A stretch of DNA of 64,000 nucleotides from Lutibacter sp. Hel_I_33_5 (GTDB taxonomy: Bacteria; Bacteroidota; Bacteroidia; Flavobacteriales; Flavobacteriaceae). Location: contig NZ_VISM01000001.1 in assembly GCF_007827455.1 (NCBI RefSeq), forward strand, positions 2,909,001 through 2,973,000, in the 5' to 3' direction. Each line of letters starts with the position of its first letter. Positions within the stretch are counted from its first letter, which is position 1. The position numbers and the translations under genes were made by a program. Positions 47,657 to 53,587 of this stretch are shown here, one piece after another. The notes below the pieces were generated by a model. That model searched no databases. It was not told where the DNA came from and saw only the letters and a list, made by a program, of their open reading frames with translations.

Positions 47657-48628
47657 ATGAATAAAGATATTAAATATTTTGGAATAGACATTAGTCATTT
47701 AGTATTTGATGTTACAGATTCTTCTGGTAATTATTATCAGTTTAAAAACAATGTAAATGGATTTAAAAAATTTGTAAAACATCTAGATTACAATAGTCAT
47801 TGTGTAATGGAAGCTACAGGTTATTACCATTACATGTTGGCTTATTTTTTACAGGAAAACAGTATAAAAGTTTCAGTAGAAAACCCTCTGTCGGTGAAAC
47901 GCTTTATCCAGATGAAGTTATCAAAAATAAAGACAGATAAAAGCGATTCAAGATTGATTTGTGAGTATGCAAAACAAGTTGAATTAAAGTTGTGGCAAGG
48001 TAATTCAAAACATCAGTTAGAATGCTTACAAATGACAAGACTTCTTTCTGTATATACAAAACAGAGTACTATGTTAAAAAACAAAATACATGGAGAAGAA
48101 GTTTTGGGCAATCCAAGTAAAGTAGTTACGAGCTCATTAAAAAGTAGTTTGAGACAGGTAACAAAACAAATAGAAAAGGTAGAGGTAGCATTATTAATTT
48201 TAGTAAGAAAGCTACATCAAGATGTTTTAACACGCCTAAAAACAATACCCGGAATTGGAAATAAAACAGCGCTAATGTTAGTTGTTTTAACAGATGGATT
48301 TGATCGTTTTAAAAGCGGAAGTGAATTGTGTAGTTATGCTGGATTAACTCCTGTAATTAGACAAAGTGGAAGTAGTATAAATGGACGAGCCAGAATAAGT
48401 AAAATAGGCAACCAGAAGCTTCGAAATTTATTATTTATGTGCAGTTTTAATGCTTGTAAATACAACAAGGCTTGTAGAGAAATTTATGAACGAATAGTTG
48501 CCAAAGGAAAGAGTAAAAAATTAGCATTAATAGCGGTGTGTAATAAACTATTAAAACAAGCATTTGCCATTGCTAAATCAGGATTAATATATGATGATAC
48601 TTATAGAAGTACTTTAGTGAATATTTAA
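47657..48628 (+). CDS. IS110-family transposase (copy B)
   Basis: 323 residues. The N-terminal RuvC-like DEDD domain shows FGIDISHLVFD, VMEATGYYHYM and MKLSKIKTDKSDSRLICEYAK. The C-terminal Transposase_20 domain shows RLKTIPGIGNKTALMLVVLTDGF and GLTPVIRQSGSSINGRARISKIGNQKLRNLLFMC, with the serine-rich motif believed to supply the second catalytic residue. In this family the enzyme recombines DNA guided by a bridge RNA encoded in the element. It differs from copy C at only three residues (N/T, M/R, V/A). Confidence 0.95.
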   Translation: MNKDIKYFGIDISHLVFDVTDSSGNYYQFKNNVNGFKKFVKHLDYNSHCVMEATGYYHYMLAYFLQENSIKVSVENPLSVKRFIQMKLSKIKTDKSDSRLICEYAKQVELKLWQGNSKHQLECLQMTRLLSVYTKQSTMLKNKIHGEEVLGNPSKVVTSSLKSSLRQVTKQIEKVEVALLILVRKLHQDVLTRLKTIPGIGNKTALMLVVLTDGFDRFKSGSELCSYAGLTPVIRQSGSSINGRARISKIGNQKLRNLLFMCSFNACKYNKACREIYERIVAKGKSKKLALIAVCNKLLKQAFAIAKSGLIYDDTYRSTLVNI

Positions 48629-48661
48629 TGAGTTTTTACTTGTTTTTTACCACAGTACTTT

Positions 48662-48671
48662 GTTAGCAAAT
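48662..48671 (-). other. Cassette boundary box (R box) of the acyltransferase cassette
   Basis: GTTAGCAAAT lies 3 nt beyond the stop codon of the acyltransferase gene and is the exact reverse complement of ATTTGCTAAC at 49293-49302 on the other side of that gene. Confidence 0.65.
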
Positions 48672-48674
48672 GTT

Positions 48675-49286
48675 TTACCAATTTTCTCTCCAATCAATAT
48701 TTTCTTTAATTATCTTAGCTGGATTTCCTGTAATTATATTTTTTGATGAATGAATTGATTTAGTCAAAACACTACCAAGTCCGATTAGATTTATACTGTC
48801 TATTTTTACTCCAGGTGAGATAGATGAGTTTGAACCGATATAAATATCATTCCCTATTTTTATTGATAAATCTTTATTTCCTGTCTTTGTGTGAATTGAA
48901 CCATGTGTCCATAGTTGACTTCTTTTTCCTGCTAACCAAGTATTATTCCCAATCTCAACATTATTCCATAAATCAATAAAATGGTCATTTATTATTCTTG
49001 AATTTTCTCCAATTTTAAAAGAGTTTTTCCCTGATATAATATTTCCACTATGAATAGCTGTGTTATTTCCAATTTTTAAATTTTCACAAGAAATAGTTGT
49101 GTTATTTCTTATTATGGCATTATCCCCAATTTCAACATTATTAGAATTTATTACACTTTTTCCAATTTGAACATTCTTTCCTATTTTATAATTAAATATC
49201 GTTCTGTATATAAAAACTCTAACTTTATTAAAAGGACAAATTCTTATTATTTTGAATAATATTTTTCTCAATACTTTATTTTTCAT
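48675..49286 (-). CDS. Hexapeptide-repeat (left-handed beta-helix) acyltransferase
   Basis: 203 residues. After a basic N-terminus the protein consists of [IV]-G-x-N/D hexapeptide turns (IGKNVQIGKSVI, IGDNAIIRNNTTI, IGNNTAIHSGNII, IGENSRIINDHF, IGNNTWLAG). It ends in the acceptor loop and coil IGNDIYIGSNSSISPGVKI ... GSVLTKSI ... NIITGNPAKIIKE, typical of capsular or O-antigen O-acetyltransferases. The acceptor is unknown. It forms a compact cassette: its start codon is 6 nt and its stop 3 nt from mirrored boundary boxes. Confidence 0.88.
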   Translation of the reverse strand: MKNKVLRKILFKIIRICPFNKVRVFIYRTIFNYKIGKNVQIGKSVINSNNVEIGDNAIIRNNTTISCENLKIGNNTAIHSGNIISGKNSFKIGENSRIINDHFIDLWNNVEIGNNTWLAGKRSQLWTHGSIHTKTGNKDLSIKIGNDIYIGSNSSISPGVKIDSINLIGLGSVLTKSIHSSKNIITGNPAKIIKENIDWRENW

Positions 49287-49292
49287 CTAAAT

Positions 49293-49350
49293 ATTTGCTA
49301 ACGTTTAATGTAAAATGCGTTTTAATGCATTTTTACATAGTGTTGTAGTT
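49293..49350 (-). other. attC-like recombination site 3 (uninterrupted)
   Basis: This is the shortest and clearest complete site. From the plus strand: ATTTGCTAAC (49293-49302), then TGTAAAATGC (49309-49318), an 8-nt loop, GCATTTTTACA (49327-49337, one bulged base), then GTTGTAGTT (49342-49350). The two outer boxes belong to different neighbouring cassettes, as in an integron array where each R box comes from the next cassette. Confidence 0.68.
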
Positions 49351-49362
49351 TCGTTTTATTTT

Positions 49363-49812
49363 TTAGGCTTCTACTGAATAATACATTGGTTTATTTTTTT
49401 CCATTTCGATAATTATTCTTGAGAATCCATCTTTCAAATTCAACAAGTCTATTTCCCATTTCATATTATCGGAATTTATTGTTTCAGGAAGAGTAATTGA
49501 TTCAAGTCTATATTCCTTTTTTAATTGATCCATAGTTATAAATCGCTTATCCTCCACAAGATATTTTTTTGATAAATTCCATATCGTTCCAAAATCCATT
49601 TTAATGGTTTCATAGGCCAATTGTTGGTTTTTATTTGATTTCTCGTTTGGTGTCTTTAGACATAATATGACGGGCGTATAAATATTTTCAAGTTCAATTT
49701 CTTTGTCCAAATAATAACAACTATCAAACTTGTCATAAGTTGAGCCCATTTCTCCAAAATAGGAATCCTTAATTGCTTTTGGTTTTAATTTATTTAATAG
49801 TCTTTTTATCAT
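49363..49812 (-). CDS. Hypothetical cassette protein, unrecognised family
   Basis: 149 residues, soluble, no signal peptide or membrane segment. The N-terminus is basic (MIKRLLNKLKPKAIKDSYFGEMG); the remainder is mixed alpha/beta with a tryptophan-containing KWEIDLLNLKDGFSRIIIEMEKNKPMYYSVEA at the end. I do not recognise the family. The gene lies between mirrored boxes GTTGTAGTT (49342) and AACTACAAC (49823), its start codon 10 nt and stop codon 12 nt from them, so it forms a minimal cassette without its own promoter. Many integron cassettes carry such orphan genes. Confidence 0.75.
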   Translation of the reverse strand: MIKRLLNKLKPKAIKDSYFGEMGSTYDKFDSCYYLDKEIELENIYTPVILCLKTPNEKSNKNQQLAYETIKMDFGTIWNLSKKYLVEDKRFITMDQLKKEYRLESITLPETINSDNMKWEIDLLNLKDGFSRIIIEMEKNKPMYYSVEA

Positions 49813-49822
49813 TTCAGTGATG

Positions 49823-49950
49823 AACTACAACGTGTTTGTATATGGTTTGTTGCGTGTTTCAAGCACCTAATTTAGCAAATACAAACCGAATAGAAAATCT
49901 GCGAGGATTTTCGTAAGTAGGCTAGAACTAGCAATAAATTATATACGGCT
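49823..49950 (-). other. attC-like recombination site 4 (interrupted by IS copy C)
   Basis: AACTACAAC (49823-49831) is followed by GTGTTTGTATAT, mirrored by ATATACGG at 49941-49948. Inner pairs include GGTTTGTTGCGTG with the CTAGCAAT region, and AAATACAAACC complementary to part of the left arm. GCGAGGATTTTCG is the counterpart of the GGAATTTC element in sites 1 and 2. The R box, GTTGTAAAC, lies beyond IS copy C at 51177. Rejoined, the site shows CAAC-6 nt-GTATAT opposite ATATAC-6 nt-GTTG on the minus strand, symmetric as in attC. Confidence 0.65.
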
Positions 49951-50003
49951 TAAGTTAGCATTTTAATAAAAAGGTTAAATTAAGCAATATAAATTAGAAA
50001 GCA

Positions 50004-50147
50004 CAGAAGAGAGGATTAAGGTTATTATATACGGAGAGACTATTGATCTCGTCAACATTGAAAATCCCCTCTCTTTTCTACACAGATTTCGTACAGTTTT
50101 ATGAGGCTTCAGACCTCGATTTTAAGTCGTTGAAACTTGCGTAGGTT
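50004..50147 (+). ncRNA. Putative bridge RNA of IS copy C
   Basis: Same two-hairpin fold as copy B. The first loop contains ATTATATACGG at 50024-50034, identical over 11 nt to the flank directly left of this element (49938-49948), and GTCAACATTG at 50051-50060, whose CAACA is complementary to the R-box TGTTG on the right flank. Compared with copy B, this side has CAACA instead of CAATA, a difference in the proposed guide itself. Confidence 0.75.
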
Positions 50148-50171
50148 GTCCTTTCGTTAAAACATTTTCTT

Positions 50172-51143
50172 ATGAATAAAGATATTAAATATTTTGGAAT
50201 AGACATTAGTCATTTAGTATTTGATGTTACAGATTCTTCTGGTAATTACTATCAGTTTAAAAACAATGTAACTGGATTTAAAAAATTTGTAAAACATCTA
50301 GATTACAATAGTCATTGTGTAATGGAAGCTACAGGTTATTACCATTACAGGTTGGCTTATTTTTTACAGGAAAACAGTATAAAAGTTTCAGTAGAAAACC
50401 CTCTGTCGGTGAAACGCTTTATCCAGATGAAGTTATCAAAAATAAAGACAGATAAAAGCGATTCAAGATTGATTTGTGAGTATGCAAAACAAGTTGAATT
50501 AAAGTTATGGCAAGGTAATTCAAAACATCAGTTAGAATGCTTACAAATGACAAGACTTCTTTCTGTGTATACAAAACAGAGTACTATGTTAAAAAACAAA
50601 ATACATGGAGAAGAAGTTTTGGGCAATCCAAGTAAAGTAGTTACGAGCTCATTAAAAAGTAGTTTGAGACAGGTAACAAAACAAATAGAAAAGGTAGAAG
50701 CAGCATTATTAATTTTAGTAAGAAAGCTACATCAAGATGTTTTAACACGCTTAAAAACAATACCTGGAATTGGAAATAAAACAGCGCTAATGCTAGTTGT
50801 TTTAACAGATGGATTTGATCGTTTTAAAAGCGGAAGTGAATTGTGTAGTTATGCTGGATTAACTCCTGTAATTAGACAAAGTGGAAGTAGTATAAATGGA
50901 CGAGCCAGAATAAGTAAAATAGGCAACCAGAAGCTTCGAAATTTATTATTTATGTGCAGTTTTAATGCTTGTAAATACAACAAGGCTTGTAGAGAAATTT
51001 ATGAACGAATAGTTGCCAAAGGAAAGAGTAAAAAATTAGCATTAATAGCGGTGTGTAATAAACTATTAAAACAAGCATTTGCCATTGCTAAATCAGGATT
51101 AATATATGATGATACTTATAGAAGTACTTTAGTGAATATTTAA
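50172..51143 (+). CDS. IS110-family transposase (copy C)
   Basis: 323 residues, three substitutions from copy B (T at VTGFKK, R at HYRLAY, A at VEAALL). The DEDD N-terminal motifs and the C-terminal Transposase_20 motifs are complete, so the protein should be functional. At the HYR position copy C agrees with the older copy A (YHYRFA), suggesting that R is ancestral and M in copy B derived. Confidence 0.95.
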   Translation: MNKDIKYFGIDISHLVFDVTDSSGNYYQFKNNVTGFKKFVKHLDYNSHCVMEATGYYHYRLAYFLQENSIKVSVENPLSVKRFIQMKLSKIKTDKSDSRLICEYAKQVELKLWQGNSKHQLECLQMTRLLSVYTKQSTMLKNKIHGEEVLGNPSKVVTSSLKSSLRQVTKQIEKVEAALLILVRKLHQDVLTRLKTIPGIGNKTALMLVVLTDGFDRFKSGSELCSYAGLTPVIRQSGSSINGRARISKIGNQKLRNLLFMCSFNACKYNKACREIYERIVAKGKSKKLALIAVCNKLLKQAFAIAKSGLIYDDTYRSTLVNI

Positions 51144-51187
51144 TGAGTTTTTACTTGTTTTTTACCACAGTACTTTGTTGTAAACTG

Positions 51188-52171
51188 TTATTTTTTCAGA
51201 GCTTTAATTGTGTCTTCAATATTTGAATAGCTACCTACAACATTGTTTTCTTTATCTAGAATTATATAAGTTGGAAAAGACCAAATTCCTAAATCTTTAT
51301 CCAAATTAGTTTCACCAATTCGAAAGTTTTTCCAATTAATATTCTTTTTTTCTAAATACTTAATCCATTTCTCTTGTTTATTATCGGTCGAAATCCCAAT
51401 TAATTCCGCATTCAAATTCGTAAACATATTTGGATTGGCTAAAATCTCGTTATGTTCTTTAACACAAGGTGGACAGGCAGTAAACCAAAAGTCCAAAACT
51501 GTAAAATTCAATTTTGAGTTAATTTCTACTATAGATTTATTTCCTTTGATTGTAATAAGAGAATATTTTTCAAGGTCAATTTTATTCGTAGATTTTAGTT
51601 TCTCAATTCTACTTGAAATCATTGAATAGATACTATGTTGTTTAGTAGCCAAAGGTTGCTTATTCAAAAACTTTTCTACGAAACTCAATTCGGTGTTTTC
51701 ATTCTGATACAACTTTAAGTAATGATTAATTGGTACTAAAACAAAAGCATCTTGGTCATTTTCGATAATTGTATTTTTTATAAAATCTGTTCCATTTGAT
51801 TTGTCCTTTAAAAAAGCTCTATATTCCTTAAAGTACTTTGCTTGTCTATCATAAACAGGTGTGTTTTTTGTTTTCAAAACTAAAAGTTCGTTATTCTTAT
51901 AATCTAGATAAATATCAATTTTTCCAGCATTAAACCAACCGTCAATTCTTTTTCCCGCTACGAATATTGAATATTGGTCAGAAGATTCAGAAGGTATTTT
52001 AACAGTCGCAATTCCGTTTTCAAATTCAGATGTGAATTTCTTTGATAAATTGAAACTACTTACCGAAACATTACCAACATCAACATCCGATTTAATATGG
52101 ATACAAAATTCGGTTTGCCCAAAAGTCAGGCTTGAAATTAATATTGAAAGTATGCAGAATGTTTGTTTCAT
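51188..52171 (-). CDS. TlpA-like thioredoxin-fold secreted protein
   Basis: 327 residues with a Sec signal peptide (MKQTFCILSILISSLTFGQ). The N-terminal ~190 residues have no recognised catalytic motif. The C-terminal thioredoxin domain (about 210-325) contains FTACPPCVKEH, the CPPC redox centre, and the cis-proline in IWSFPTYIIL. It is a second, distant version of the theme seen at 46155. It forms a compact cassette: start codon 4 nt and stop codon 2 nt from the mirrored boxes GTTTACAAC (52176) and GTTGTAAAC (51177). Confidence 0.87.
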   Translation of the reverse strand: MKQTFCILSILISSLTFGQTEFCIHIKSDVDVGNVSVSSFNLSKKFTSEFENGIATVKIPSESSDQYSIFVAGKRIDGWFNAGKIDIYLDYKNNELLVLKTKNTPVYDRQAKYFKEYRAFLKDKSNGTDFIKNTIIENDQDAFVLVPINHYLKLYQNENTELSFVEKFLNKQPLATKQHSIYSMISSRIEKLKSTNKIDLEKYSLITIKGNKSIVEINSKLNFTVLDFWFTACPPCVKEHNEILANPNMFTNLNAELIGISTDNKQEKWIKYLEKKNINWKNFRIGETNLDKDLGIWSFPTYIILDKENNVVGSYSNIEDTIKALKK

Positions 52172-52175
52172 AATT

Positions 52176-52377
52176 GTTTACAACGTTACGTATAAGAAAC
52201 GTAGGGCAATTAATAAGCACTTTCGTTTCGGTTTATTACTTAGCTAAATATAAACGTTTTGCTTTTATTTTTCGTTTAAATGCCAAATTTTATATTTAGC
52301 GGACTTTGTAAATAAACACAGAACTTTGGAGTTAACACAAACGCCCTATGTTTTTTATACCTTGTTGTGCATAGTGC
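52176..52377 (-). other. attC-like recombination site 5 (large, uninterrupted)
   Basis: GTTTACAAC (52176-52184) is followed by GTATAAGAAACGTAGGGC (52190-52207), which pairs over 18 bp, allowing two G-U pairs, with GCCCTATGTTTTTTATAC (52343-52360). The next cassette begins at GTTGTGCATAGTGC (52364-52377). The 135-nt loop has further weak pairing (AAACG/CGTTT elements). It fits R box, spacer, L box, loop, L box, spacer, R box. Confidence 0.68.
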
Positions 52378-52526
52378 TTTTCACGTTCAGCTTGGTTTTC
52401 CGATGTTTGTTATTTAGTTCAAATGTGAGCGTTGGCAAGACATACTCTTTTACAGTTTGGGCGAAGCGTGGAAGATGCGACTGGAAATGTGTATGGCTTT
52501 TTGCGTTGGCTATTTTCTGCTAATTA
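52378..52526. other. Non-coding tail of the metal cassette with GCGTTGGC motifs
   Basis: No gene is seen. The stretch contains GCGTTGGCAAG (52429), GCGTTGGC (52503) and a 14-bp sequence, TTTAGTTCAAATGT (52413-52426), repeated directly at 56306-56319 near the other end of the same cassette. Confidence 0.5.
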
Positions 52527-53111
52527 TTAAATCCATCGTCTCACTTTTTCTCTGTATTCAACATATTCATTTCCGAATTCACGTTTTAAAAATTCTTCTT
52601 CCAATCGTATTTGTGTATTTATGCTTAAAGTAGATAATGAAATTATTAGTAATGTAAATGCATTAGGAATAACAAGAAATAACCCAATATTCGTAATCAT
52701 TATTCCTAAAAATATAGGATTTCTTGAAATTGAAAATACTCCTTTTGTTACCAATTTGGTTTTGTTGTTTTCATCAATTCCTATTCTCCAAGAATTTGTC
52801 ATTTGGCTTTGAGAAAACCAAACTAAAATCAGCGATACCAACAAAAGCACCCAACCAATTTTCTGTAAAGTTTGATTTTCCAAATACCAAAAAGGAAGTA
52901 AATATTCATACCATTCTTCTTTGAAAGCGTAGATTCCTACAACAATTAGCTCAAGAACTGTGATAAATGTAAAAACCTTACCATTATAGTCGTGTGCATT
53001 ATCTGTTTTTTCAAATGTGAATGGATTTATTCCAGTTTTTTTCCAAAGTAATACAGACCTTAAAACAAAGACCAATAAAAAATACAATATGAGATAAGCG
53101 AATAATAACAT
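52527..53111 (-). CDS. Isoprenylcysteine carboxyl methyltransferase-family membrane protein
   Basis: 194 residues with four to five hydrophobic segments. The C-terminal half carries the family signature: LVTKGVFSISRNPIFLGIMI (SAM-binding), then RLEEEFLKREFGNEYVEYREKVRRWI. These ICMT/PEMT-like inner-membrane methyltransferases in bacteria act on lipids, steroids or unknown small molecules; the true substrate is unknown. It is the last gene of a four-gene minus-strand unit with a Fur-family regulator and a TonB receptor, and a possible Fur-type site lies just upstream. Similar genes occur near metal-resistance genes, which is only suggestive. Confidence 0.85.
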   Translation of the reverse strand: MLLFAYLILYFLLVFVLRSVLLWKKTGINPFTFEKTDNAHDYNGKVFTFITVLELIVVGIYAFKEEWYEYLLPFWYLENQTLQKIGWVLLLVSLILVWFSQSQMTNSWRIGIDENNKTKLVTKGVFSISRNPIFLGIMITNIGLFLVIPNAFTLLIISLSTLSINTQIRLEEEFLKREFGNEYVEYREKVRRWI

Positions 53112-53146
53112 AATTTCTAATTTTATGTAAAAATGCTATAATAACC

Positions 53147-53165
53147 AATGCAATGGAAGTGCATT
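53147..53165. promoter_or_regulatory. Possible Fur-family operator before the methyltransferase gene
   Basis: AATGCA (53147-53152) and TGCATT (53160-53165) form an inverted repeat with a 7-nt spacer. It shares CAATGCAATGG with the site at 56167. It lies 36 nt upstream of the methyltransferase start and touches the fur stop codon. Confidence 0.4.
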
Positions 53166-53581
53166 TATTGTCCGCTACATTTATCGCAAATACCTTTTAC
53201 AACCAAGTTTACATTTTCTGAAACAAATCCATCAGGCACTTTTATTTGAGGGATTTTATGTTCTGTTAAACAAATGGTTTCGTTACAGTTATTACAATGA
53301 AAATGTAAATGCAAATCGGTTTCAATCTCACAATTACAACCTTTTTCACACAAAGCATATTTCGTAATTCCTGTGCCATCGTCTATTTGATGCACAATTT
53401 CTTTTTCTTCAAATGTTTTAATAGTTCTGTATAATGTTGTCCTATCTGCTTTCTCAAAAGCATTTTCTATATCGCTTAATGTAACTGCAACTTGTTTTTC
53501 GGCAAGGAACTTATATATTAATAAACGCATTGCAGTTGCTCGAATATCTTTTGATTCTAAAAATTCTTCTATTTTTTGCAT
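53165..53581 (-). CDS. Fur-family metal-responsive transcriptional regulator
   Basis: 138 residues. The winged-helix domain covers about 1-80 (RATAMRLLIYKFLAEKQVAVTLSDIENAFEKADRTTLYRTIKTFEE). The C-terminal dimerisation domain has HLHFHCNNC, in which the histidines and cysteines bind metal, and the structural-zinc cysteine pairs CNNC and CDKC. Whether it senses Zn, Fe, Mn or peroxide cannot be decided. Its place between a TonB receptor and a methyltransferase, with a His/Cys-rich protein in the same operon, points to zinc or another transition metal. It starts 6 nt after the receptor gene stop. Confidence 0.9.
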   Translation of the reverse strand: MQKIEEFLESKDIRATAMRLLIYKFLAEKQVAVTLSDIENAFEKADRTTLYRTIKTFEEKEIVHQIDDGTGITKYALCEKGCNCEIETDLHLHFHCNNCNETICLTEHKIPQIKVPDGFVSENVNLVVKGICDKCSGQ

Positions 53582-53587
53582 ATTTTT

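Larger units (their letters stand above)
47436..48659 (+). mobile_element. IS110-family insertion sequence, copy B
   Basis: 1224 bp, from TAAGTTAGC after CT (47434-47435) to ...CCACAGTA-CT (48658-48659). It is nearly identical to copy C over its entire length. Removing it reconstructs the target ATTATACACGT-CT-TTGTTAGCAAAT, an attC-like L box/R box junction. It contains a bridge-RNA-like region and an intact transposase gene, so it is probably competent. Confidence 0.92.
49951..51174 (+). mobile_element. IS110-family insertion sequence, copy C
   Basis: 1224 bp between CT (49949-49950) and CT (51173-51174), the same length as copy B and differing at a small number of bases. Excision restores ATTATATACGG-CT-TTGTTGTAAAC. 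The bridge-RNA-like region and the intact transposase suggest an active element. Same orientation as A, B and D. Confidence 0.92.

Noticed and set aside
52326..52523. 65-residue plus-strand open frame in the linker after site 5
   Set aside because: It spans the cassette boundary box and the repeat region, is opposite to all cassette genes, and has no recognisable motif.
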